A stretch of DNA of 64,000 nt from Cellvibrionales bacterium (GTDB lineage Bacteria; Pseudomonadota; Gammaproteobacteria; Pseudomonadales; UBA7239). Below, one piece after another: positions 8,820-17,497 of the stretch. Below the pieces are notes generated by a model. It did not search any database. It had not been told where the DNA came from and saw nothing but the letters and a program-made list of their open reading frames with translations. The stretch covers positions 1,550,001 through 1,614,000 of the forward strand of contig JADJPU010000001.1 in assembly GCA_016713115.1 (NCBI GenBank), given 5' to 3'. Position numbers and translations under genes: made by a program. How positions within the stretch are numbered: position 1 is the first letter of the stretch; every line of letters starts with the position of its first letter.

Positions 8820-8990
8820 AGCGCAACCTCGGTTTACCTACAGGAAGTGTGCGGGTAAGATTGCCCATACCTCGGCGCAGGAGGAAGGCCGAAACCGAGG
8901 TAGCATCACCCTAGTAGTAAGCTGCGAATTTTTTAATTCCCCGCAAGTAGAAAGTCTCGCAAATAAAAAGTCTGTTTAACTGACTTTGCG
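8820..8990 (+). ncRNA. Candidate structured RNA or leader between the MFS gene and the YCF48-like gene
   Basis: The 297 bases from 8799 to 9095 contain no gene I can support. The segment ACCTCGGTTT (8826-8835) is exactly complementary to AAACCGAGGT (8892-8901). The core CCGAGGTA (8895-8902) can instead pair with TACCTCGG (8868-8875), so two mutually exclusive hairpins are possible. A small stem GGGT/GCCC (about 8853-8866) sits between them, and AAAGTC/GACTTT (8967-8972, 8982-8987) lies downstream. I could not match it to SRP RNA, 6S, RNase P or a known riboswitch by eye. Strand is inferred from the flanking genes. Confidence 0.3.
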
Positions 8991-9095
8991 GAACCCGCCT
9001 CTGCTGGCACGGCTTCATGGTATGTCGCGTTTCTCAGTTCTTGTGATTGAGTGGGCGTGTGCATGTATTACAAAGATGATTCAGGGCACATCAGA

Positions 9096-10301
9096 ATGAA
9101 TAAGAAACCCGCGTCTTACTTCGCATTCGCTAGCAAACTCCGCCACGCGAGCTCCGTTGTTTTGTTGATGGCGACAGCCGTTACAGCGTACGCACAAGAC
9201 GCGGCGGTGAGCAGCCAAAAGCCAGCAATTAAAAGTGAGAAAATTGCGCAATCGCTTTTACAGGATATTGCTCGTGTGGGTGATAAATTGGTGGTGGTGG
9301 GTGAGCGCGGGCATATCGCAATCTCCGAAGATAATGGGAAAACTTGGCAACAGGCAGAAGTGCCAACGCGAGCCATGATGAATGCGGTTTTCTTCGTTTC
9401 AGAGTCAGAAGGCTGGGCTGTTGGTCACGATGGTTTGGTATTGCACACCACTGATGGTGGTAAAGCATGGACTATCCAATTGGATGGTTTGAAATTCACA
9501 CGAAAATTAAAAGCAGACAGCATCCCCGTGTTAGAGGCGAAGCTGAAAGAGTTGGAAGTTAATAAAAAAGCCGCTGAAGACCAACTGGATGGGATGGACG
9601 CGTCAGAAGCAGCTGCTACTAACAGTGCGGACAATGCAAACAGCGCAGCGGAAGACAGTGGTGAAACTGAGAGCGATATTGCGGAATCGGATGTGGATGC
9701 GGCAGATAGCGCACACGAGCAAGTAGAGGCGATGGTGTCAGAATTGGATGACAAAATTGCCGATATCGAATCTGAATTGTCAGATGCAAAAGCTGCATTG
9801 GTTAACACGGTAGCAAATCCATTAATGGATGTTTGGTTTCGCGATGCACAAACCGGCTTTGCGGTTGGTGCTTTTGGTGAAATGATTACTACGCAAGATG
9901 GCGGTGCCACTTGGACCAATGTTGCCGAGCGTTTGAACAACCCAGATCGCAACCATCTCAATGCTATCGTTGGGCAGGGTGATCTGATGTATATCGCTGG
10001 TGAAGCGGGACATGTTTTCCGCAGCACAGACGGTGGTAAGAGTTGGGTGCAGCTGGAATCACCCGATCCAGAAAATGGTTCGTTCTTTGCTATCAATATT
10101 ATCTCAGGCAACGAAGTGTTTATCGCGGGTTTGCGCGGTGTGATGTATCGCTCTGTGGATCGCGGCGATAGCTGGAAACAAATCGCGGAAACACTGCATA
10201 AAAATATCAATGCTGCTTATTTTGTCGACAAAGACACCGTGCTTGCTGTCGGTAATGACGGTGCATTTCTCCGCAGTCGCGATGGCGGTCGTACTTTCTA
10301 A
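9096..10301 (+). CDS. YCF48/HCF136-like beta-propeller secreted protein, C-terminus cut off by an in-frame stop
   Basis: A periplasmic protein built from BNR/YCF48-type blades, seen as repeats of the kind GxxxxTxDGGxxW (DNGKTWQQ, TDGGKAWT, QDGGATWT, TDGGKSWV, DRGDSWKQ, RDGGRTF). The signal peptide spans about residues 10-33 (VTAYAQ cut site). Unusually, residues about 132-243 form an acidic, Ala/Ser/Asp-rich coiled-coil insertion between blades. The ATG at 9096 puts the signal peptide at the N-terminus. The frame stops at TAA 10299-10301 after 401 residues but resumes in frame for 37 more codons. Such proteins commonly neighbour RND exporters and DUF1302 proteins; the RND gene follows here. 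Confidence 0.82.
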   Translation: MNKKPASYFAFASKLRHASSVVLLMATAVTAYAQDAAVSSQKPAIKSEKIAQSLLQDIARVGDKLVVVGERGHIAISEDNGKTWQQAEVPTRAMMNAVFFVSESEGWAVGHDGLVLHTTDGGKAWTIQLDGLKFTRKLKADSIPVLEAKLKELEVNKKAAEDQLDGMDASEAAATNSADNANSAAEDSGETESDIAESDVDAADSAHEQVEAMVSELDDKIADIESELSDAKAALVNTVANPLMDVWFRDAQTGFAVGAFGEMITTQDGGATWTNVAERLNNPDRNHLNAIVGQGDLMYIAGEAGHVFRSTDGGKSWVQLESPDPENGSFFAINIISGNEVFIAGLRGVMYRSVDRGDSWKQIAETLHKNINAAYFVDKDTVLAVGNDGAFLRSRDGGRTF

Positions 10302-10415
10302 GAAAATATCCGCAAAAACAGGCTGACTATCGCATCTGCGGCGGCGGCGGCCAACGGCGACTATATCCTTGTCGGTGCGGGTGGTGTGGAGATCGTGTCT
10401 CCTGCCAGTCTGTAA
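10302..10415 (+). pseudogene. Detached C-terminal 37 codons of the YCF48-like gene
   Basis: Directly after the TAA at 10299-10301 the same frame stays open for 37 codons to a second TAA at 10413-10415. It encodes a stretch with LTIASAAAANGDYILVGAGG, which looks like a further propeller strand closing the final blade. With the stop ignored the protein would be 438 residues plus one residue at the stop. There is no start codon or ribosome site for separate translation. Confidence 0.65.
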
Positions 10416-10472
10416 AGCATTGCATTTTTAACTTATCAGAACAATAACTTTTAAAGCTAGAGGTTGAGCAGT

Positions 10473-12935
10473 ATGGCTGGAGCAGCGCGTCAATACGGAG
10501 AGCCGTACCGTTACGGTGATGAAGAAAAACGCATGGAACGGTTGATCTTTAATCGCCGTCCGATGTGGCTGGTGATTATTGCGGTATTGACGCTTTACTT
10601 TGGCTTCGAAATGACTCGAATTAAGATCGATGCCCGCTTCGAAAAAATGCTGCCAATGCAGCATGAATATTTACAGAATATGTTCAGTAGGTTGGATGAT
10701 CTTACGCAAAAAGGTCTGTCTTTTAAGATTGCTATCGAAAATACACAAGGTGATATTTTCGATAAAGAATATCTGCAGGTTGTGCAAAATGTGCACGATA
10801 AGGTATTCAATATTAACGGCGTAGATCGCACTTCTTTGCGCTCCATGTGGGCGCCTTCCGTGCGCTGGCAGGCGGTGACGCCACAAGGTTTTGATGGCGA
10901 TCGTTTGATTCCTGGTGAATACGATGGCAGTGCAGAAAGTTTAGAGCGCGTTAAGTTGAATGTGTTCCGCTCAACTGAAATTGGGCGTTTGATTTCAGAT
11001 AATTTTAAGTCATCTATCGTTGAAGCGTATGTGTACTCCACCTATCCCAATGAAGATTTAGATAGAGGGCATGAGGCAGGCAGCGCAATTGATTTCCAAG
11101 ATCTTGGCAACATTTTGGAAGAAACTCGCACCGAGATAAATAAGCAGTACGGCGGTAAGTATCGAGTTTACATTATTGGTGAGCCGAAAATGATCGGCGA
11201 CTTTATCATCGGTTCCAGCGGTATTGTGTTTTTTGGTGGTATCGCTCTGTTGATTACTATCGTTTTGTTATACATGTATGCGCGCTGCTGGCGTGCAGCA
11301 TTGATGCCTTTGTTTACATCGGTTATTGCTGTTGTATGGATGCTGGGTATTTTGAGTGTGATGTCAGAATTCAGCGTGCCTTATGGCAGTGTGCTCGTCA
11401 CCGTAAACGGCATTTCTGAAAACATTGAAATTTTTTCAGGTATAGGCATGTTTTCCATGCTGGTGCCTTTCTTATTAGTGGCAATTGGTGTGAGCCACAG
11501 TGTGCAGTATGTAAATGCGATGGCTGTAGAAATGGCGCACGGCCACAACAAACTACAAGCCAGCAAACGCGCTTTTAGAACCAACTATTTGCCAGGTATA
11601 ACTGCGCTGCTGACGAATGCTTTCAGCTTTTTGACAATGATTTTGATTCCAATTTCAGCGATTAAAGAGTTGGCTTATACCGCATGTATTGGCACAGCTG
11701 TTTTGATTGTTCTCAAACTGATGTTGTTACCTATATTGCTGTCTTATTCCGGTATTGCGCCGTCTGGCGTTAAACACATGCAGCTCAGTGAAGAGAAGGA
11801 TGCGCCAATCTGGCTGTTCTTGGCGAAATTTACAGAAGCGCGTTGGGCTGTTGTGGCGTTGGTGTTTGCAGGGGCGCTAGCGGTGTACAGTGTATACGAA
11901 AGACAGTTTCTTAAGATTGGCGATATCGCCGAAGGTTCGCCAGAGTTGCGTCCAGATTCAACTTACAATCAGGATGTGAAGTTCATTACTTCTAACTACG
12001 CTACTAGTTCCGATTTGTTCGTTGTAATGGTGACAAGCGCTCCAGGTGAGTGTTTCAAGCAGAAAAACATGGAGGCGATGGATGATTTGGAATGGACGCT
12101 GAACAATACTGATGGTGTTCAGGCTACAGCTTCTGCTGCATTTGTTGCAAAAAATTTCACGGCAGGTTTAACGGAAGGCCATATCAAGTGGATGGCGTTA
12201 GGGCGTAACCAGGAAGCTATTGACGGTTCTTTCAATATCACTGCAGAAATGGGTTTGGCTAATGAAAAATGTAGTTTTGCGCCGGTTGTGGCCTTCCTCA
12301 AAGATCACAAGGCAGAAACTCTAGATCGAGTAGCAAAAGTAGTGAAAGATTTTGCTGATAAAAACAATACTGCAGATGTTCAATTCCGATTGGCAACAGG
12401 CAATGCAGGCATTGCAGCAGCGGTGAATCAGGAAATTCACTCAGCACAGAATACGATGCTGTTTCTGGTTTACGCAGTTGTTGCTGCATTGGTGTTTTTC
12501 ACCTTCCCATCTATTAAGGCGATGCTCTGTATTTTGGGGCCTTTGGCGCTGACATCTATTTTGTGTGAGGCTTTAATGGCGAAATTGGGTATCGGTGTAA
12601 AAGTAGCAACGCTGCCGGTTATTACTCTCGGTGTGGGCGTAGGTGTGGATTACGGGATCTATATTTACAGCCGTATGGAAAGCTACTTTAAAGAAGGCAA
12701 GTCGCTGCGTGATTCGTATCTGTTGACATTAAAAACTACAGGTAAAGCAGTGAGTTTCACTGGTATGACCTTGGCAATTGGTGTGGCAACTTGGTATTGG
12801 TCTGCCATCCAGTTCCAAAAAGATATGGGCATACTGTTGGTGTTTATGTTCCTCTGGAACATGGTGGGTGCATTGACATTGCTTCCTGCGCTGGCGCATT
12901 TCCTCCTGCCTAAAGGCGGCACAGCGGGTAAATAA
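10473..12935 (+). CDS. RND/MMPL-family exporter
   Basis: An inner-membrane protein of about 820 residues with two repeated halves, each a hydrophobic segment followed by a large periplasmic loop and a five-helix bundle (about residues 220-420 and 670-815). The second bundle carries LGVGVGVDYGIYIYSRM, typical of the MMPL/patched-like branch of RND proteins, which move lipids or hydrophobic compounds using the proton gradient. ATG 10473 is preferred over an in-frame TTG at 10464 because AGAGG lies nine bases ahead of it. It follows the YCF48-like gene and ends before a terminator. Confidence 0.88.
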   Translation: MAGAARQYGEPYRYGDEEKRMERLIFNRRPMWLVIIAVLTLYFGFEMTRIKIDARFEKMLPMQHEYLQNMFSRLDDLTQKGLSFKIAIENTQGDIFDKEYLQVVQNVHDKVFNINGVDRTSLRSMWAPSVRWQAVTPQGFDGDRLIPGEYDGSAESLERVKLNVFRSTEIGRLISDNFKSSIVEAYVYSTYPNEDLDRGHEAGSAIDFQDLGNILEETRTEINKQYGGKYRVYIIGEPKMIGDFIIGSSGIVFFGGIALLITIVLLYMYARCWRAALMPLFTSVIAVVWMLGILSVMSEFSVPYGSVLVTVNGISENIEIFSGIGMFSMLVPFLLVAIGVSHSVQYVNAMAVEMAHGHNKLQASKRAFRTNYLPGITALLTNAFSFLTMILIPISAIKELAYTACIGTAVLIVLKLMLLPILLSYSGIAPSGVKHMQLSEEKDAPIWLFLAKFTEARWAVVALVFAGALAVYSVYERQFLKIGDIAEGSPELRPDSTYNQDVKFITSNYATSSDLFVVMVTSAPGECFKQKNMEAMDDLEWTLNNTDGVQATASAAFVAKNFTAGLTEGHIKWMALGRNQEAIDGSFNITAEMGLANEKCSFAPVVAFLKDHKAETLDRVAKVVKDFADKNNTADVQFRLATGNAGIAAAVNQEIHSAQNTMLFLVYAVVAALVFFTFPSIKAMLCILGPLALTSILCEALMAKLGIGVKVATLPVITLGVGVGVDYGIYIYSRMESYFKEGKSLRDSYLLTLKTTGKAVSFTGMTLAIGVATWYWSAIQFQKDMGILLVFMFLWNMVGALTLLPALAHFLLPKGGTAGK

Positions 12936-12961
12936 AAGGTTGTGCGTGTAGGAAATGAGAG

Positions 12962-12987
12962 AAGCCCGTGGTCAACACGGGTTTTTT
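12962..12987 (+). terminator. Rho-independent terminator after the RND gene
   Basis: CCCGTG (12965-12970) and CACGGG (12976-12981) pair around a five-base loop and are followed directly by six T. This ends the YCF48-RND transcript before the GMC gene. Confidence 0.85.
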
Positions 12988-13030
12988 GTTTGTAAAGGTT
13001 TTTAACAGTTAGAGAGTAAAAGGAGTCGTT

Positions 13031-14635
13031 ATGTTTGATTTTATCGTTGTTGGTGCAGGATCCGCCGGCTGTGTACTGGCCGCGCGCTTATCTGAGAATG
13101 CGCAACATAAAGTGCTATTGCTGGAGGCTGGCCCTAAAGACAATAACCCTATGGTGCATATGCCAGGCGGTGCCGCTGAAATATTGAAAAGCAACAAAAT
13201 GAATTGGCAAATGTATACCGTGCCGCAGCCAGCATTGAACAATCGAAAAATTTATGTGCCGCGTGGAAAGTTGTTGGGCGGTTCGAGCAGTTTGAACGGC
13301 ATGGTGTATATCCGTGGACACAAATGGGATTACGACCACTGGAGTGAGCTGGGTAATGCAGGCTGGTCATACAACGAAGTGTTGCCGTATTTCAAACGCT
13401 CGGAAGATAATGTTCGCGGTGAATCGCACTACCACGGTGTTGGCGGCGGCTTAAAAGTTTCTGACGCACCCTGTGACAATATTTTGTACGACAAGTTTCT
13501 CGCAGCGGGTTTGGAGCTTGGCTACTCTGCTACGGATGATTTTAATGGCGCACAGCAAGAAGGTTTTGCACGCTATCAAGCAACATTGCGCAACGGGAAA
13601 CGCTCCAGTTCTGCCGCCGCGTTTCTTACGCCAGAAGTTCGCAAGCGTCCTAATTTGACGATAGTTACGGGTGCGCATGTTACGCGCATTTTGTTGGACG
13701 GAAATCGTGCGACGGGTGTGGAATACAAGCAGGGTCGTACATCGTGCTTGGTAGAAGCAAAACGCGAAGTGGTGTTGTCTGCCGGTGCAATTAAGTCCCC
13801 GCATGTTTTGCAAACATCTGGTATTGGAAGGAAAGAAGACTTAGAGCGAGTCGGTATCAAAGTATTGAAAGATCTGCCTGGTGTTGGTCATAACCTGCAA
13901 GAGCATTTGGATATTTTAGTTAATTTTACTTGCACAAAACCTGTCACGCTTAATGCAGCGGCGACGCAAATTCCTTTGCAAATTAAAACGGCTTTTGAAT
14001 ATTTTGTGTTAAATAAAGGAATTGCAACCTGCAACATGATTGAAGCGGGTGGTTTTGTGAAATCATCTGATGACTTGGCGATTCCTGATATCCAGCTACA
14101 CTTTATTCCTATTTTAATGCACGGTTTGATTGATCCGATTCCAAAGCAACACGGTATGTCTATTCATGCTTGTCAGCTGCGTCCGCAAAGCCGAGGTTCG
14201 GTGTTGCCAGGTAGTGCAGATCCGTTTGCCTCGCCATTAGTGGATTTTAATTTTCTAGACAACGAGCATGATTGGAAAGTGATACAGCGCAGTTATGAAA
14301 TTGTGCGCAATATTGCACAGGCAAAAGCTTGGGATGGCCTGATGGGTGAGCCCTCGCGCCCGGATAAGCATTTGACGGATGAAGGGCGCATTCGAGAGTT
14401 TTTGCGCCAAGTGTGTGAGACTGTTTATCACCCCGTTGGCACCTGCAAAATGGGTAATGACGAACTAGCTGTCGTTGATAGTGAGTTACGCGTTCACGGC
14501 ATTGAAGGGTTGCGTGTGGCTGATGCATCGATTATGCCGACACTAATAGGCGGTAACACCAACGCGCCAAGCATCATGATTGGTGAAAAGTGTGCGGATT
14601 TGATTCTCGGTCGCAAGTTGCCTGCTGAAGTGTAA
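13031..14635 (+). CDS. GMC-family FAD-dependent alcohol dehydrogenase (AlkJ/choline dehydrogenase-like)
   Basis: A 534-residue flavoprotein. The FAD-binding motif VVGAGSAGCVLAARLSE is at the N-terminus. GMC signature 1 reads GKLLGGSSSLNGMVYIRG, and signature 2 includes SAGAIKSPHVLQTSGIG. The C-terminal catalytic region has VYHPVGTCKMG with the active-site histidine and GGNTNAPSIMIGEKCADLI. Such enzymes oxidise aliphatic or polyethylene glycol-type alcohols, passing electrons to the respiratory chain. AAAAGGAG precedes the ATG. The sensor kinase gene follows after 18 bases, so the two are probably co-transcribed. Confidence 0.93.
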   Translation: MFDFIVVGAGSAGCVLAARLSENAQHKVLLLEAGPKDNNPMVHMPGGAAEILKSNKMNWQMYTVPQPALNNRKIYVPRGKLLGGSSSLNGMVYIRGHKWDYDHWSELGNAGWSYNEVLPYFKRSEDNVRGESHYHGVGGGLKVSDAPCDNILYDKFLAAGLELGYSATDDFNGAQQEGFARYQATLRNGKRSSSAAAFLTPEVRKRPNLTIVTGAHVTRILLDGNRATGVEYKQGRTSCLVEAKREVVLSAGAIKSPHVLQTSGIGRKEDLERVGIKVLKDLPGVGHNLQEHLDILVNFTCTKPVTLNAAATQIPLQIKTAFEYFVLNKGIATCNMIEAGGFVKSSDDLAIPDIQLHFIPILMHGLIDPIPKQHGMSIHACQLRPQSRGSVLPGSADPFASPLVDFNFLDNEHDWKVIQRSYEIVRNIAQAKAWDGLMGEPSRPDKHLTDEGRIREFLRQVCETVYHPVGTCKMGNDELAVVDSELRVHGIEGLRVADASIMPTLIGGNTNAPSIMIGEKCADLILGRKLPAEV

Positions 14636-14653
14636 GGGCAGGGTTGCGTCACG

Positions 14654-16519
14654 GTGGAAACTTCTGACAATAAATCACCAGTTGCGTTAAAAGAACTGAT
14701 TGATTTTGCACAGGGGTTTATGCCGCCTGACGAAGCGATGCTGAAGTTTCGGCTTGCGTATACGGAGGCAAAAAAAAACCTCGATCCAGAGAATACAGTT
14801 TCAGTATTTGATATTGAAATTGCTGAAGAAATTATTTGCCATTCTGTAGGGAACACAGAATCTACAGCAATTGGCAATATGGTGCGCGCCTTTGTTGGGC
14901 GCGGTGCTGTTCAAATTGCTGATGTGCTCAGCATTATCAGTGGCGCGCGTTTCTTTTTTGAATTCATGCAGGAGTTGGTTCAGTCATCGATTGAGCATAT
15001 TTCTCAAGGCATCAGTGTTGTCGATCAACAGATGCGCATGGTGGCATGGAATAAGCGTTATTTGGAGTTTTTTGAATATCCTGATGATTATGTGAGAACA
15101 GGAAGGCCTGTAGCTGACCTCATCCGCTTTAGTCTTGAAAAAATTGGCTGCCATCCCGATGAGTTAGATGCGGAAGTGCAAAAGCGCATCCGCTATTTAA
15201 AAGAAGGAAATCCGCACAACTTTGAACGCTATCGTCCAGAAGGGCGCGTGTTGGAGGTGAGTGGAAATCCCATGCCGGGCGGTGGATTCGTTACCAGCTA
15301 CACCGATATTACGGCACACAAAGAGTTAGAGCGCCAACTGCGCGCATCCAATGAAACTTTGGAGTTGCGGGTTCAGCAGCGTACACAGGAGTTGGAGCTG
15401 GCTAAGTCGGACGCTGAGCAAGCTAACTTATCTAAGACACGGTTTCTTGCGGCGGCGAGCCATGATTTGATGCAGCCGCTCAATGCCGCGTCATTGTTTG
15501 CCTCGGCTTTGGCGCAAAAAACGCATGACAGTGAATTGCAAACCTTGTCTGAGAATGTTGTGCTGTCACTGCAGGCGGCAGACGCCTTGATCAACAGTAT
15601 GTTGGAAGCTTCGCGTTTAGATGCTGGCGTAGTAGAACCAAAACGCGAAGTGTTTTATTTGAAAGATTTGTTGGATCCACTGGGGCGAGATTTTACTGCG
15701 TTGGCACAAACGCGTGGATTGGGTTTTCATGTGGTGCCAACGCGTCTTGCGGTGTGGAGTGATCCGCATTTATTGCGTCGTATTCTGCAAAACTTTCTGT
15801 CTAACGCACTGCGTTATGCTTGTAGTGGTCGCGTGTTATTGGGGTGTCGCCGTTTAGGGAAAGTTTTGCGTATAGAAGTGTGGGATACCGGCCCAGGTAT
15901 TCCACCAGATAAATGCAGTGAAATTTTTTTAGAGTTTCATCGTCTTCAAACACCTGAGCATGACAAAGGCGAGCGCGGTCTAGGCTTAGGTTTGGCAATT
16001 GCCGATCGTATTTCTCGCTTGCTCAATCATCCAATTAACTTACGCTCTTGGCCGCAGCGCGGTTCTGTTTTTTCGGTGGATGTTCCGGTCGCGGAAGTGC
16101 AGCCCGTTGTGTTGCCGGCATCGCCGGTTGTGATGACGAGTGTTAGCGGCAGTCTTGAGTTATCGGTGCTATGTGTTGATAACGAACCCAATGTTCTCGC
16201 GGGCATGCGAGCATTGCTGGAAGGTTGGGGTTGTGATGTTGCAACAGCGAAGGATGAGAAGGAATCTTTACATGCGCTGCAACAAGCAACGCCGGATTTG
16301 GTGATTGCAGATTATCAATTGGATAACGGTATAACAGGCTTAGATGTCGCCGCTAGTTTGCGAGAGAGAGCCGGAAAATCACTACCTGTGTTAATCATTA
16401 CAGCAAACAACACAGAAGATATTCGGCGGTTGGTGGAAGATTGTGGTTACTTGTTTATGGCAAAGCCTGTCAAACCGGCCAAACTGCGCGCGCTTATGTC
16501 ATCGTTACAAAAGCGGTAG
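14654..16519 (+). CDS. Hybrid sensor histidine kinase (PAS, HisKA, HATPase, receiver)
   Basis: A soluble 621-residue kinase with no clear membrane segment. A helical N-terminal region (1-110) precedes a PAS domain (about 112-225, ending PMPGGGFVTSYTDIT), a coiled coil, the phosphoacceptor block FLAAASHDLMQPLNAA, an ATPase domain with DTGPGIPPD and GLGLGLAIADRI (about 390-480), and a receiver domain (about 500-620) with the phosphorylatable D in DLVIADYQLD. The layout resembles the ErcS'/NahK group that works with ErbR-type regulators of alcohol oxidation in pseudomonads. Start is GTG. Its likely partner regulator lies convergently just downstream. Confidence 0.9.
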   Translation: METSDNKSPVALKELIDFAQGFMPPDEAMLKFRLAYTEAKKNLDPENTVSVFDIEIAEEIICHSVGNTESTAIGNMVRAFVGRGAVQIADVLSIISGARFFFEFMQELVQSSIEHISQGISVVDQQMRMVAWNKRYLEFFEYPDDYVRTGRPVADLIRFSLEKIGCHPDELDAEVQKRIRYLKEGNPHNFERYRPEGRVLEVSGNPMPGGGFVTSYTDITAHKELERQLRASNETLELRVQQRTQELELAKSDAEQANLSKTRFLAAASHDLMQPLNAASLFASALAQKTHDSELQTLSENVVLSLQAADALINSMLEASRLDAGVVEPKREVFYLKDLLDPLGRDFTALAQTRGLGFHVVPTRLAVWSDPHLLRRILQNFLSNALRYACSGRVLLGCRRLGKVLRIEVWDTGPGIPPDKCSEIFLEFHRLQTPEHDKGERGLGLGLAIADRISRLLNHPINLRSWPQRGSVFSVDVPVAEVQPVVLPASPVVMTSVSGSLELSVLCVDNEPNVLAGMRALLEGWGCDVATAKDEKESLHALQQATPDLVIADYQLDNGITGLDVAASLRERAGKSLPVLIITANNTEDIRRLVEDCGYLFMAKPVKPAKLRALMSSLQKR

Positions 16520-16527
16520 CGTATCGG

Positions 16528-17167
16528 TTAGCTGGGCTCTTCAATATTGAGATAACCCGCGGCCAATACTGCCTGTGTGCGGTTTCGTACACCCAATTTT
16601 GCGAAAAATCGCTGTCATGTGTGTGCGTACAGTGGCTTCGGAAACATTTACTTCTCCGGCGATTTGCTTGTTGAGCAACCCCTTGGTCAACATCATAAAA
16701 ACACGCAGTTGTTGCGGTGTTAGAGTTTTTAGGCGTTGAGCAAATTCTTTTTCGTTGTTGTCCGGTGTTTGTGATAGTGATGTTGGCAGCCACAGTGCCC
16801 CATTTAAAATAGTCTGGAGGGCAGCGGCGATTTGACTTAGATCCGATGCTTTGGGGATAAAGCCGGAAACGCCGTATTCCATGGCGCGCTGCATAATGTT
16901 GTGGTCATCGCTAGCAGAAATAACAACCACAGGGATATCTGGATACTGCCCGCGAATCAGCACGAGACCGGAAAAGCCGTTGGCGCCAGGCATACGCAAG
17001 TCGAGGAGAATGAGATCTATGTCGCTTTGTGCCGCCAGTAGGCTCTCGAGCGTGCTGATGCTGTCGCATTCCAAAATATCTGCATCGGTCACCACTTGCT
17101 TGACGGCATGGCAAAGAGCATTTCGAAACAAAGGGTGATCGTCAGCAATGATGATTCGCGTGCTCAT
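16528..17167 (-). pseudogene. LuxR-type response regulator (ErbR/AgmR-like), frameshifted in the HTH domain
   Basis: Residues 1-120 form a receiver domain (IIIADDHPLF, LILLDLRMPG, ISASDD, GFIPKA) and the C-terminus is a LuxR helix-turn-helix (LTPQQLRVFMMLTKGLLNKQIAGEVNVSEATVR... split here by family landmarks). After AIFRKIG the open frame runs into unrelated sequence and stops at 16541. Removing one base from the CCC at 16592-16594 restores VRNRTQAVLAAGYLNIEEPS and a stop at 16528, exactly the usual end of this family. The ATG at 17167 is preferred over GTG at 17176. The corrected gene ends eight bases from the end of the hybrid kinase. Confidence 0.85.
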
Positions 17168-17240
17168 GGCATACACAGCAGAATTTTGAGGGCGCTATCA
17201 TAAACAAAAAACCGCACTGGCGGCGTGGTAGATGTGTTTG

Positions 17241-17260
17241 TTTCGTGTTGTGTCACGAAA
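17241..17260. promoter_or_regulatory. Inverted repeat upstream of the DUF1302 gene
   Basis: TTTCGTG (17241-17247) and CACGAAA (17254-17260) are perfect inverted copies with a six-base spacer. They lie in the 330-base region between the response regulator start and the DUF1302 start. This is a plausible operator, though no binding protein is shown. Confidence 0.4.
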
Positions 17261-17275
17261 GCAATAATGCAAACC

Positions 17276-17290
17276 GTTACCGATGGTAAC
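17276..17290. promoter_or_regulatory. Second palindrome upstream of the DUF1302 gene
   Basis: GTTACC and GGTAAC flank a GAT core as a perfect palindrome at 17276-17290, starting 16 bases after the first inverted repeat. The rest of this 330-base divergent region is AT-rich from about 17345 to 17400 and has no supported gene. Confidence 0.4.
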
Positions 17291-17497
17291 AACTCTAAGG
17301 CTGATCTTTAGGCATGTGTGAGTTTTCGTTAGGTGGCGACAGTTAGTTGTTGATTACATTACAAAACTTATTAAATTTTGTTTTGCATTTTACAGTTTTT
17401 TCTGGCCTAATCCCGCACCGTGAGTCCTTCTATGTGCCGTGAAAGTTGGCGCGGCTTGCATTGGAATATGAAAAACACCTATATGGGCGGAGCAATG

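Noticed and set aside
8820..8990. Signal recognition particle RNA, 6S RNA or RNase P RNA in the gap after the MFS gene
   Set aside because: The conserved cores (for example GGTCAGGTCCGGAAGGAAGC of SRP RNA) are not present; kept only as an unassigned structured RNA candidate.
9005..9025. Sigma54 promoter ahead of the YCF48-like gene
   Set aside because: TGGCACG at 9005-9011 matches the -24 box, but the -12 position reads CATGG rather than TTGC.
9425..10210. 261-residue minus-strand frame over the YCF48-like gene
   Set aside because: Ser/Ala-rich mirror of the acidic repeat region; the plus strand carries a signal peptide and propeller blades.
17451..17466. Sigma54 promoter ahead of the DUF1302 gene
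   Set aside because: TGGCGCG and TTGCA occur, but the spacing between the GG and GC elements is two bases too short.
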